Source of the DNA: Bacillota bacterium
GTDB taxonomy: Bacteria; Bacillota; Clostridia; Lachnospirales; Lachnospiraceae
Direction: 5' to 3'
Assembly: GCA_029779695.1 (NCBI GenBank)
Contig: JAKPAB010000040.1
Coordinates: forward strand, 1 to 47,960
DNA length: 47,960 nucleotides
The notes under the pieces are model-generated. The model searched no databases. It worked only from the letters and a program-made list of their open reading frames with translations, and was not told the DNA's origin. Both the position numbers and the translations under genes were made by a program. Shown piece after piece: positions 24,820 to 32,723 of this stretch; within the stretch, counting starts at the first letter, position 1, and each line of letters starts with the position of its first letter.

Positions 24820-26563
24820 TATATCAGTTAGGGATTTTTTAGAAGAGTTAGCTCACGAACGACCTAGTGTGTTTGCTCAATACTACCGTAGATTAAAAGG
24901 TAAGAGGCTACGATATACTAATCCTCATGACCTATATGCTTGGAGACATTTCTTAATTCAACCTATGGATGACTTTCACTCGGATAAAATAATTAAGAAA
25001 GCCAGACAGTTAGGGGCTTCAGAGTGCCATCTCAATGAAGTGTTCTGGTTTTTAACTGAACACGATTATACTAATACTATCTATACCTTTCCTCGTGGTC
25101 CAAAGATGAGAGAATTTTCTCAGACCAGAGTAGAACCAGCTATTCAAGAGTCTCCTTATTTAGATTCCCTTAGTCCAGTAAGACTACGAAATGTTACTAG
25201 GAAACCTTTTAATCATTCTAACTTATTCTTAAACTCCGCTTGGGGTAAGGAGTTAGGAGAAGGTACTCCTGCTGATATGTTGTGCTTGGATGAGTATGAC
25301 CAGATGGCTGAGGGTATTGAAGGTGCATTTATTGCTTCTTTGTCTTCATCTCCTTATAAATTAATTAGAAGATTTTCTACTCCTACTCTTCCAGGACGAG
25401 GAATATCAGAACTGTTTGATACCAGTGATCAGCATTTCTACTTTTATACTTGTGAACACTGCGGAGAGAAGCAGTATCTAACTAAAGATAATATCATTCA
25501 AATAAAGAAGGATGGGGTTAAAGAGCATTTAGGTTTAGTAGAAGACGGAACTTTTATTATTGGTTGCTTAAAGTGTAAGAAGGAACTTAATAGAGTGCAG
25601 AAAGGGGAGTGGGTGGCTGCCTATCCTGGAAGAGCTATTAGAGGATATCAGATGAGCCAGTTGAATGCTCCTTGGATTACTGCTGATGAAATTATGAGAA
25701 GTAGATTTGAACTCCGTTCTGACCAGCTCTGGTATAACTATGTATTTGGTGAACCTTACTATGATGCAGGGTCTTTGCTTTCTCCTGTAGAATTTCAACG
25801 CTGTGAAAATCCTCTGCGAGGTATGTCTTTATCTCGGGAGAACTGCACTATGGTATCAGTAGGTATTGACTGGGGTAAAGTAAGCTGGGTAACAGTCTTA
25901 GGTCTGCTTCCTGATGGGAAGGTAAGATTACTAAACTTCTTCTGGGAAACAGATACTAATGTAGCATTGGAATCAGTAAATAGAATTGCCGCTCGTATTC
26001 AAATGTTTGAGCCTGATATTATCATCTGTGATACAGGATATGGACAAGACCGTATTCCTCACCTGATGGATTTATTCCCTGGTCGAGTATGGGGTTGTCA
26101 GTATAGTGAGAGGGGTTTAATAGCTAAGTTTAATCATCAAGGTTTCGTTGTTAGTGCTAATAGGACAGGTTCACTCAAGCAAGTTATTTTAGCTTTTAAG
26201 AAGGGGGGAGTAGAGCTTCCTCGCCACGATGAGGCAATGGAAACTTTAATGAATCATCTCTGTGCTTTAACTATTCTACAGGAGGAAGATGATAGGGGAG
26301 AGTTCAAAGAAGTAGTAGAGAGAATGGGACCAGACCACGGAGCTCATAGTTTTAATTATGCTAACTTAGGAATTGAAAAAGAGAAGATGCTTTATCGAGT
26401 AATAGGGGAAAGTGATTTTTCTTTTTTAGATACAGGAGGAGGACTTTCCCTACCACAAGATAGACAGTTTAAAGATATGAATGAACTAGCTCAGCATTGG
26501 TTGGGGCAGATTAATTCTTTACCTGATGAAGGAGATGATATTGATGGATTCACAGTCGTGTAA
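24812..26563 (+). CDS. Terminase large subunit (GpA-like)
   Basis: 583-aa packaging ATPase and nuclease. GTG start with GAGGAGGAG seven bases upstream. ATPase part: KKARQLGASECHL as the adenine/Walker A region, FPRGPKMREFSQTRVEPAIQESPYL, and Walker B MLCLDEYDQM. A zinc-ribbon-like insertion (CEHCGEKQYL...CLKCKKEL) is a hallmark of the lambda GpA group. The RNase H-like nuclease has VGIDWGKVSW and IICDTGYGQDR carrying acidic residues. It pumps phage DNA into proheads through the portal, whose gene is here about 20 kb away instead of adjacent. Confidence 0.9.
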   Translation: MSDISVRDFLEELAHERPSVFAQYYRRLKGKRLRYTNPHDLYAWRHFLIQPMDDFHSDKIIKKARQLGASECHLNEVFWFLTEHDYTNTIYTFPRGPKMREFSQTRVEPAIQESPYLDSLSPVRLRNVTRKPFNHSNLFLNSAWGKELGEGTPADMLCLDEYDQMAEGIEGAFIASLSSSPYKLIRRFSTPTLPGRGISELFDTSDQHFYFYTCEHCGEKQYLTKDNIIQIKKDGVKEHLGLVEDGTFIIGCLKCKKELNRVQKGEWVAAYPGRAIRGYQMSQLNAPWITADEIMRSRFELRSDQLWYNYVFGEPYYDAGSLLSPVEFQRCENPLRGMSLSRENCTMVSVGIDWGKVSWVTVLGLLPDGKVRLLNFFWETDTNVALESVNRIAARIQMFEPDIIICDTGYGQDRIPHLMDLFPGRVWGCQYSERGLIAKFNHQGFVVSANRTGSLKQVILAFKKGGVELPRHDEAMETLMNHLCALTILQEEDDRGEFKEVVERMGPDHGAHSFNYANLGIEKEKMLYRVIGESDFSFLDTGGGLSLPQDRQFKDMNELAQHWLGQINSLPDEGDDIDGFTVV

Positions 26564-26732
26564 AAAAAATTGTCCTAAAGCACAGGATCCCCGTCCTTGT
26601 GATGAATCCTGTGCCTTATACGATGAAACCTACAAATGTTGCTCTATTGTAACACTGGCTGAGTCTACAGCTGAGATAAGAGAAATATTGTGGAACTGGT
26701 TTAATAAACTCATTGAACCGTTTGGGATGTAA
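26544..26732 (+). CDS. Small Cys-rich protein
   Basis: 62 aa from ATG 26544, overlapping the terminase end by 20 bases, with GAAGGAG upstream. Cys pattern CKKNCPKAQDPRPCDESCALYDETYKCCS holds up to seven Cys in 30 residues, followed by a helix. Phage proteins with this CxxxC...CxxxCALYD...C pattern are common and unassigned; a metal-binding role is likely. Last rightward gene before the strand switch. Confidence 0.62.
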   Translation: MDSQSCKKNCPKAQDPRPCDESCALYDETYKCCSIVTLAESTAEIREILWNWFNKLIEPFGM

Positions 26733-26871
26733 CCTCCATTTTCTTCTCTTCCAAATATTTCTCTGCCTCTTCGTAAGGAATAATCCATTCTGAACTGATG
26801 CCATCTTTGATAGCACTAATGGTCCCCCTTTTTATTATATTAGTAAATACAAACCGTTTACTTTGGATAAA
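26710..26871 (-). pseudogene. Remnant of an excisionase/HTH-type regulator
   Basis: Open minus-strand frame without a usable start codon. It reads SKRFVFTNIIKRGTISAIK then SSEWIIPYEEAEKYLEEKK. The second half is the typical ending of MerR/excisionase-like helix-turn-helix domains (IKxGxxxxIKxG...W.IPxEEAEKYL). The first helices are missing or degraded. It overlaps the C-terminal codons of the small Cys-rich gene on the other strand. A strong minus-strand promoter (26871-26901) lies exactly in front. Probably the decayed end of a switch regulator. Confidence 0.5.
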
Positions 26872-26901
26872 TTATATATATATTATTTTGTTTTTTGTCA
26901 A
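26871..26901 (-). promoter_or_regulatory. Probable leftward promoter
   Basis: On the minus strand TTGACA (26901-26896) and TATAAT (26876-26871) with 19 bases between, or the overlapping TATATA with a 17-base spacer. Perfect -35 within an AT-rich stretch. It points into the HTH remnant. On the plus strand 26902-27047 holds only an SD-like AAGGAGG without a start codon; no gene was seen there. Confidence 0.5.
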
Positions 26902-27047
26902 GATGGATTTATCATCTTAAGGAGGTATAGAGCAACTTTTACCACTTTTGTTTTATACTTTTGGTTTTCAAGGTTATCTACGAGCATTGATAATCAAAGC
27001 AAATTATAGCTTTGCCACTTCTCACACTTTTTATTGAATGGATGGAA

Positions 27048-27884
27048 TTATAGTTCCCCTTGTAGAAGGCTTAAAGTTCTCGCTGTCTCAAAACTATCTT
27101 CATCATAGAAGCTAGGCATAATATTATAACGTTTTTTAATGTATAACCACAGAGAGAAGGGGAGATCCTCAGCTGTTTCTACTGAGTTAGTATAGATTAA
27201 TCTCCCTTCTTTACGATAAATTAACCCTTTAATTCTTCCTTCCATGTGGTCTTCGAACTCTTCCTGACTAATTGTCTCAGGAAGAATTAATTCCCACCAT
27301 AGATATTTCTTTAGCTGTTTTATATCCTCTCCTGCAAAGTAAAACCCCTCATTTACACTACCGAAATTTCCTCCATTGATTGGCATAATACTTCTTAGGA
27401 AAATATTATCAGTTATAGGAATAGGTTCTTCTACAATCTGAAGAACATACGTAGCGTTATTATGAAGGTAAGGAACTCCCATTTCCTTGTCAGTAGGAAA
27501 TAGGGCATTGAGAAGCTTTAAAGGACCATGGGCTTTACTCCAATCCATAGCTACTTTATCTATTTCTCTATACTGTAGCTTTCCAGCTAAGAAAGATAGT
27601 TCAGGGACATCATAGGTAAGTAATTCAGTTAAACATTTATTGATACTGTAAGCAAATAGAGAAGCCAGTCTCGCATCAATTTCGTTCTTTTGAGGACCAG
27701 TTCCCCATTCTGTAGCTGTTCTTAAATTAAAATGGTTTTCCGAATCTATAGTTAGAGTCCCAATATGAACGGGGTCAAAGTATTTTTTATGTCGATTAGG
27801 ATGAACAGTAAAGAGATACTGAGTTTCATTATTTTCTTTACTAATGGTGACATATACTTGAACGAATTTATCTTCTCTCATCAT
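27048..27884 (-). CDS. Hypothetical protein
   Basis: 278 aa, last gene of the long leftward block. Not recognised. Mixed alpha/beta with aromatic clusters (KKYLWWELILPETISQEEF, LPFSLWLYIKKRYNI). No catalytic pattern, signal or membrane helix. It overlaps the gene before it by 9 bases. No clear intrinsic terminator was found behind it; only a weak CAAAGC/GCTTTG stem at about 26998-27017. Confidence 0.7.
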   Translation of the reverse strand: MMREDKFVQVYVTISKENNETQYLFTVHPNRHKKYFDPVHIGTLTIDSENHFNLRTATEWGTGPQKNEIDARLASLFAYSINKCLTELLTYDVPELSFLAGKLQYREIDKVAMDWSKAHGPLKLLNALFPTDKEMGVPYLHNNATYVLQIVEEPIPITDNIFLRSIMPINGGNFGSVNEGFYFAGEDIKQLKKYLWWELILPETISQEEFEDHMEGRIKGLIYRKEGRLIYTNSVETAEDLPFSLWLYIKKRYNIMPSFYDEDSFETARTLSLLQGEL

Positions 27885-28056
27885 TTTGCTTCAACTCCTT
27901 AATTACTTCTTCCTTAACTCCTTTGATAATATCATCGATAAGGGAAGTATAGAGGGGAGCCAGATAGGATGCTACCCTATCTGGAGCTCCCGCCATTCTT
28001 TTAGTTCTTTCAATCTCGGCTAAAGTTTGTCCTATTCTTTCTGATAAATCAGTCAT
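27868..28056 (-). CDS. Small helical protein
   Basis: 62 aa from ATG 28056, with AAAGGAGG upstream (a longer open frame is not supported). TDLSERIGQTLAEIERTKRM forms an amphipathic helix, then PDRVASYLAPLYTSLIDDII. Unknown function. The codons at its end (KQNDERR) overlap the next gene. Confidence 0.65.
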   Translation of the reverse strand: MTDLSERIGQTLAEIERTKRMAGAPDRVASYLAPLYTSLIDDIIKGVKEEVIKELKQNDERR

Positions 28057-28070
28057 ATTAGATACCTCCT

Positions 28071-28301
28071 TTATTTTATTGGTTGAATCATAATGTAACC
28101 TTGTTCGTGAACTGTGTAGTTTGTTGTGGGGGGACGAACAATTGTATCGACTATCCACCAAGTAACTATAGCGATGAAGATGAGACAAATAACTCCTCCT
28201 GCAGTAAGCTTGGATTTTTTCTCCTTCTCCTTTTCTTCTGCTAACTTTTCCCGAAATTCATATTCCTCAATAATCTTTTGTTTCTCTTCCTCAGTAAGCA
28301 T
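28071..28301 (-). CDS. Single-pass membrane protein
   Basis: 76 aa from ATG 28301, with GGGAGG upstream. N-terminal 40 residues are a highly charged helix (EEEKQKIIEEYEFREKLAEE and KEKEKKSK), followed by one membrane helix (LTAGGVICLIFIAIVTWWIV) and a short outside tail. Predicted N-in topology by the positive-inside rule. It resembles small phage membrane anchors, with no assigned function. Confidence 0.65.
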   Translation of the reverse strand: MLTEEEKQKIIEEYEFREKLAEEKEKEKKSKLTAGGVICLIFIAIVTWWIVDTIVRPPTTNYTVHEQGYIMIQPIK

Positions 28302-28308
28302 TTTCTTT

Positions 28309-29292
28309 TCACCTCCCTTCTCTAAGTTTAGATAGCGTTTCAAAAGTTTGAAACTCTTGATACTCTTTCCTAATACTTTCAACATTGAAGCATTTAGGTA
28401 TTAATTCCTCTCCCATGTTTTCTAATATTCCTCCCAATACAGCCAGCCAATAAGTATTATTTAGGTTGATATAGTTTAGCCCTATTAGATTCCGTTTAAT
28501 CTGCATCCCACTTCTCACTAACTTAGCATCAAGGTATTGATCCAGATGGAATAAATTTTCTTTAGAATAAGTAGTTGATTTAATTGGTCTCTTCTTCGTA
28601 TAGAACAGATATAAACCACCCCATAAATCATTGTGTCTAATACTTAAACCGGAGAAGTAAACTATTACATTATCATCCTCAAACCGCATCCATACTTCGT
28701 TACCGCTAATATGAAAGTCGAACTTATCCCAAAAGATATGTTCTGCTGAGTTTATTTTTATTAAGTCAAACAAATCTTCTTTAGTAAATTTATCTTCTTC
28801 TATTTGGTATAGATAAAGATATTTGCTCCACTCATACACATACACGGAAGGATAATTATATCTATCATTATATATTCTTTGATGGAGGATGGCTGTAATA
28901 TGAAGGTTTTGTTTCCATTCCTCACTATACAATGGCATAATAAATATATGGTTAGCATCATTAACATAGGTTAGTATATTATTTGTTTTTGTTCGATACA
29001 CTCCTATAATTCCAATTTTACCATTGTTTTGCTTTCCTTTCCAGATATCAGTATCTCCTTTATCAATGTGATAAGTGTTACTTTTTACTTTAAAGTAGTG
29101 TTCTAATCCTGTAGCTATTTCAGTGAGGTTATCATTACTATCAAGGATTACTGATAAATAATCAGGGTAATCATGATTAAAAATTACTTTTATATCACTG
29201 TTATTTTTACTCTTAATATACTGGGTAACTAACTGGTAATACTCGTTGTCAAACCAGTTTTGGTTATCGTGTAAATTGATTAAGTATTCCAT
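28309..29292 (-). CDS. Hypothetical protein
   Basis: 327 aa, not recognised. Rich in Tyr, Asn, Trp (for example YVYEWSKYLYLYQIEED), with beta-like alternation in the centre. A/T-rich codon use is slightly more extreme than its neighbours. The start overlaps the end of the preceding gene by 13 bases, with AAAGAGG upstream. One of the largest unknowns of the leftward block. Confidence 0.68.
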   Translation of the reverse strand: MEYLINLHDNQNWFDNEYYQLVTQYIKSKNNSDIKVIFNHDYPDYLSVILDSNDNLTEIATGLEHYFKVKSNTYHIDKGDTDIWKGKQNNGKIGIIGVYRTKTNNILTYVNDANHIFIMPLYSEEWKQNLHITAILHQRIYNDRYNYPSVYVYEWSKYLYLYQIEEDKFTKEDLFDLIKINSAEHIFWDKFDFHISGNEVWMRFEDDNVIVYFSGLSIRHNDLWGGLYLFYTKKRPIKSTTYSKENLFHLDQYLDAKLVRSGMQIKRNLIGLNYINLNNTYWLAVLGGILENMGEELIPKCFNVESIRKEYQEFQTFETLSKLREGR

Positions 29293-29957
29293 GTTTTTAC
29301 CTCTTTCATGGTTATAGTTAGCTGGTCTTCAAAGGGGATATATCCATTTCCTACATAGGACGGTGATTGAACTAAGATTACAAACTCTTTCTCATTAATA
29401 TTCCAATCTAAGGAATATTCAGGATGGGCATAGGGATTATTACAAAACAGTTCTCCATCCATTCCTGCAGGCACTCCTTGAGTTACAATCTCTATTGTCT
29501 CTTCAGGAAAATTATATAGAATGTAATCTTCTACAATCTTTCTAACTTCTTCTGCTTTTACATCTTCAACATAGTTTACTTCATCCTCTTCGTCATCTTC
29601 TTCTTTAACCTTTTGTTCATCTACCCATTCTGAAAATCCATCATCGTCCCACCATACCTCAAATATCTTTCCTTTTTTCAACCACTTATCTAAGTAATCA
29701 TAGACAGTATAATAGTTAAGATAGGTCAACACTACTTCACTTCTACCCCAGCTATTACCATTACTATCAATATGGTGGTTTTCAAATACATATTCTCCAT
29801 CACCTTTATAAAAATCCCAACCTTCTTCTACTTCACATAACTTATCCCACAATGATTTGGGACCTATCTTTTTCCCTATCCAAAAGTTATAATCAGCATC
29901 CATATTAGAAGCCCCTACATTCCCTCGGAAATACCTCTTAGTAACTGTCCATCTCAT
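29280..29957 (-). CDS. Hypothetical acidic protein
   Basis: 225 aa from ATG 29957 with AAAGGAGG at good spacing (GTG 29966 would be too near). Very acidic centre (EEDDEEDEVNYVEDVKAEE, about 120-140). N-terminal part aromatic and basic (RWTVTKRYFRGNVG). Unknown; the acidic linker suggests two domains or a DNA-mimic-like surface, which is speculation. Confidence 0.68.
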   Translation of the reverse strand: MRWTVTKRYFRGNVGASNMDADYNFWIGKKIGPKSLWDKLCEVEEGWDFYKGDGEYVFENHHIDSNGNSWGRSEVVLTYLNYYTVYDYLDKWLKKGKIFEVWWDDDGFSEWVDEQKVKEEDDEEDEVNYVEDVKAEEVRKIVEDYILYNFPEETIEIVTQGVPAGMDGELFCNNPYAHPEYSLDWNINEKEFVILVQSPSYVGNGYIPFEDQLTITMKEVKTWNT

Positions 29958-29971
29958 TTTATTCACCTCCT

Positions 29972-30211
29972 TTATGAGTAATTACCTGCTTCAATAACAA
30001 AGCAGTCCCATTCATTAACTGGTTTTATAACTCCGTGCTTTACCATCTCATCTAACCACCCCTCAAATTCCTCACGAGTAGGAAGCTCATCAATATCATA
30101 ACCGCTTTTGAATTCCTCAAACATTGCCTTAACTGCATTAGGTTCAATCATATTCTTAAACAAATAAAAGTGTTCTCCTTCTTCCTCGTGGCAGTTAAAT
30201 ATAAGATACAA
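29972..30211 (-). CDS. Small acidic hypothetical protein
   Basis: 79 aa if translation begins at TTG 30211, two bases after the preceding stop, with GGAGGTG inside the end of that gene; ATG 30226 is open but lacks a site. Acidic (HEEEGEHFYLF, DIDELPTREEFEGWLDEM). No family recognised. Confidence 0.6.
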   Translation of the reverse strand: MYLIFNCHEEEGEHFYLFKNMIEPNAVKAMFEEFKSGYDIDELPTREEFEGWLDEMVKHGVIKPVNEWDCFVIEAGNYS

Positions 30212-30212
30212 A

Positions 30213-30584
30213 CTAATCACCTCCATATCTTAATCGACAGATAGCTTTGTAAGTAGAGTGATAGTTCTTCAATAAGTTTAACTCAATTACTGCCTCCTGA
30301 TACTTCTGCTCTGCTTCAGATAATTTTCTCTGCTGTAGCTTAGTTAAGGTTAACAGTTGAGCATCTCGGGCTTCTTTATTCTTTCCATCAATAACTCCCG
30401 TATTGATTAGCTCAGCTTCTTTATCTTTGAGAGCTTGCTTAGCTTCTTCTACTTTCTTTCTTAATTCTAAAGTTAAGAGCTCTTGATTATAGATTAACTT
30501 AGGTAGCTTTAATAATTGCTGTTCAATGAACTCATTGGTAAGTTCCTGCCCCTCTTCTAATATGAAATCATATTTTTTGTCCAT
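30213..30584 (-). CDS. Coiled-coil hypothetical protein
   Basis: 123 aa from ATG 30584 with GGGGGTG upstream. Residues about 35-110 form a long charged helix (LELRKKVEEAKQALKDKEAEL, EAQ-rich, ending ELNLLKNYHSTYKAICRLRY). Similar long-helix proteins occur in phage recombination loci, but no definite family is visible. Confidence 0.65.
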   Translation of the reverse strand: MDKKYDFILEEGQELTNEFIEQQLLKLPKLIYNQELLTLELRKKVEEAKQALKDKEAELINTGVIDGKNKEARDAQLLTLTKLQQRKLSEAEQKYQEAVIELNLLKNYHSTYKAICRLRYGGD

Positions 30585-30589
30585 AATTA

Positions 30590-30895
30590 TCACCCCCATG
30601 TTCCTAAAATATAGTCATGCTCCGCACACACTTTAAGAAAATCTCTAATCCGATATAAGTCATCTAAAGTAACTCCCTCTTCTTTTAAATCTTCTAATAA
30701 AGCATCTTTATTCTCTTCTAAATCTTCACAGAACCTTTCATATACTTCTTTTACATCCCATATAGTAGACTCACCCGATACATCATACCTATCTAATATT
30801 TTAGCTAATTCCCACCCCTGAATAATATTATCTCCACCAGGGAAGTTTTTCCTTGATGCTGGTTTAACCTCATAAGCGATTACGCTGAAGCTCAT
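30590..30895 (-). CDS. Paralogue family A, member 1
   Basis: 101 aa. Shares a pattern with the genes at 30912 and 31666: N-terminal strand with IAYEVK, a conserved xFPxxxN segment (KNFPGGDNII), GWELAKIL, then a helix rich in Glu and a C-terminal DDLYRIRDFLKVCAEHDYIL. The three lie within 1.4 kb, so they arose by tandem duplication and diverged. Function unknown; acidic small proteins of early phage regions often bind host enzymes. Confidence 0.7.
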   Translation of the reverse strand: MSFSVIAYEVKPASRKNFPGGDNIIQGWELAKILDRYDVSGESTIWDVKEVYERFCEDLEENKDALLEDLKEEGVTLDDLYRIRDFLKVCAEHDYILGTWG

Positions 30896-30911
30896 TTAAC
30901 ATACCTCCTTT

Positions 30912-31238
30912 TTATTTAATATAAATTGCGTAGTTTTTCTTAACACATACCTGTAACCAATCACACAATTGTTTAATATCATCAAGAGTAAGTTCAGGAT
31001 AAATCTCTCTTAACTCTTCTAAGTTTTCATCCATATCTCTTTTAATACTCTTGATGAGATTTTTAATATCATCCTTATCACAAAGACCAACAAAACTAAA
31101 CTCATCATCCCAGCTATAGCTGGGGAGATACTTACTAATAAGCTCTAACTGCCAGCTCCGCCACAATGTAGAGTTATTATTAGGAAATTCCTTATCGTCA
31201 GGATTATTAACCTTATAAGCTGTAATATATTTAAGCAT
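30912..31238 (-). CDS. Paralogue family A, member 2
   Basis: 108 aa. Same layout as its neighbour at 30590: ITAYKVN, KEFPNNNST, SWQLELISKYL, then the ending TLDDIKQLCDWLQVCVKKNYAIYI. The conserved core is FPxxN and LQVCxxxxY. Stop-to-start spacing in the block is a few bases and each gene has its own GGAGG, here from 31239 on. Confidence 0.7.
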   Translation of the reverse strand: MLKYITAYKVNNPDDKEFPNNNSTLWRSWQLELISKYLPSYSWDDEFSFVGLCDKDDIKNLIKSIKRDMDENLEELREIYPELTLDDIKQLCDWLQVCVKKNYAIYIK

Positions 31239-31239
31239 C

Positions 31240-31461
31240 TTATTGACCTCCCAACCAAAAAATACATTCCACTATCTCATCAACATCAAGAGGTTCATAG
31301 TCCTCCCCCTCAAAAGTCTCTTCCATTTGCTCAACTATTTCTTCAGTAAGTTCTCTGATTAGGTCCTCATTCTCTCTTACGATCTCAATATCATCAAGTG
31401 CATCAATGATTTGTGAGGCAATTTCCTTAACATCATTATTCCACATAATTTCCCAACCCAT
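31240..31461 (-). CDS. Small acidic protein
   Basis: 73 aa from ATG 31461 with AGGAGG upstream (GTG 31473 overlaps that site and is rejected). Extremely acidic: IVRENEDLIRELTEEIVEQM then EETFEGEDYEPLDVDEIVE. Such charge is typical of DNA-mimic inhibitors, but no specific family was recognised. Confidence 0.62.
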   Translation of the reverse strand: MGWEIMWNNDVKEIASQIIDALDDIEIVRENEDLIRELTEEIVEQMEETFEGEDYEPLDVDEIVECIFWLGGQ

Positions 31462-31476
31462 TATTTTACTCACCTC

Positions 31477-31665
31477 CTAAACTTGAGTATCTGGAAATTC
31501 AAAGACATAAACTTTTTCATCAGGCGGCAGTAGTATTTTAATAACTGCACTGACATCATTACAAAAAGCCCCAATTCTACCATCTTCTCCCACTACTATC
31601 CTGACTTCAGTCTTCTCTTCAGGATAGTCCTCATTAAGAAACTCAGTTATAGTTTTCTCATTCAT
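31477..31665 (-). CDS. Small hypothetical protein
   Basis: 62 aa, beta-rich (TEVRIVVGEDGRIGAF, VIKILLPPDEKVYVFEF). Preceded by GAGGTAAG. Not recognised. Lies between two members of paralogue family A, directly adjacent to both. Confidence 0.62.
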   Translation of the reverse strand: MNEKTITEFLNEDYPEEKTEVRIVVGEDGRIGAFCNDVSAVIKILLPPDEKVYVFEFPDTQV

Positions 31666-32004
31666 TTAACTTACCTCCTCTACTATGCATAAGCAGTATT
31701 GATTTTTAGCACACACTTGAAGAAACCTTTTAACTGCAAATAAGTCATCTATTTCTACAGAGCTGTCATACATTTGCATTTCATGCAGTAGTTCTTCTCT
31801 TGTCTCCTCCGTTTTTAAACTCTCACTTAACATCTTATAGACTTTTTTAATTGTCTCAGTGTCTATGAGGGGTGCTTCCCATTCGTGAGGTTCTAAAAAC
31901 CAGTCAAATAAATCAGCTAACCAATAGCCACAGATATAGTTTTCCTTCTCAGGAAACTTTTCCTTTGGTGCTTTTTCCACAGCTATAAAAGCAAATGGTG
32001 TCAT
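31666..32004 (-). CDS. Paralogue family A, member 3
   Basis: 112 aa, AAAGGAGG upstream. Family A features: FIAVEKAPKEKFPEKENYI, GYWLADLFDWF, a central charged helix with EETREELLHEM and the ending IDDLFAVKRFLQVCAKNQYCL. Aligns end to end with the genes at 30590 and 30912. The conserved Cys in LQVCA and the FP-N box could be functional sites. Confidence 0.7.
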   Translation of the reverse strand: MTPFAFIAVEKAPKEKFPEKENYICGYWLADLFDWFLEPHEWEAPLIDTETIKKVYKMLSESLKTEETREELLHEMQMYDSSVEIDDLFAVKRFLQVCAKNQYCLCIVEEVS

Positions 32005-32673
32005 TTAACTCACCTCCTTTAAAGCTAATAGATTATTAGCAGTATCTAATATTTCCCTACCTTCTTCATCTAATTGAGATTGGAGATATCTACTGGGTTC
32101 AATCCCATTCTCTATTTGGTAGAGAATAATATCCTTAGCTACTTCAGGAGTGATATATCGGATAGGAAGATAAACCACCCCTGTTAAAGAATAGAATGGG
32201 TCAGACCAATATAGACCACTGAAGGATTTAGTTGCCTCCTCCAATCTGTGGTAAGGGTTTAACTCTACTCTAACTGAGAGAGCATAGTCATAGTTTTTTG
32301 TTTCATCAAAACAGTAACAGCTACTTATAACCCATTCTTTATACATCTTACTATAGTAACAAAGCTTATAACTACCACCTCCTCTCTTATGTCCTAAATA
32401 GTAACAACCTATTGTAGTAACTGGGTGATTTTTTATACCCAACTCTTTACAAGCTTGGTTAAGGTGCTTAGCTATAATCCTACATAGCTCTACTTCGCTT
32501 GCTGGAATTAAGCTAATGTTATCAGGATAAATTTGAATTCCTTCAACAAAATCTATAGTGGCTAATGCTATTCCTCTTTTTACTACGGGATAATATCTCA
32601 CATCATAACTATGAGCAAAAGTTTTCTCTAACTTAATTGCTTGAGCTAAATTCCTATAAACACTTTTTATCAT
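32005..32673 (-). CDS. Hypothetical protein
   Basis: 222 aa from ATG 32673 with GAGGTG upstream (GTG 32682 also open). Tyr- and Cys-containing (KLCYYSKMYKEW, SSCYCFDE) with no recognised motif. Upstream 32680-32700 contains a short inverted repeat ACTTAAA/TTTAAGT just after the VWA gene ends, which may mark a regulatory point. Confidence 0.66.
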   Translation of the reverse strand: MIKSVYRNLAQAIKLEKTFAHSYDVRYYPVVKRGIALATIDFVEGIQIYPDNISLIPASEVELCRIIAKHLNQACKELGIKNHPVTTIGCYYLGHKRGGGSYKLCYYSKMYKEWVISSCYCFDETKNYDYALSVRVELNPYHRLEEATKSFSGLYWSDPFYSLTGVVYLPIRYITPEVAKDIILYQIENGIEPSRYLQSQLDEEGREILDTANNLLALKEVS

Positions 32674-32723
32674 AAATCTCACCTCACTTAAAACGATTTA
32701 AGTTTACTAATAGATTAAAAATA

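Noticed and set aside
26616-26816. 66-aa minus-strand frame from GTG 26816
   Set aside because: Composition is unlike neighbouring proteins and an overlapping frame holds an HTH-like ending; treated as a shadow.
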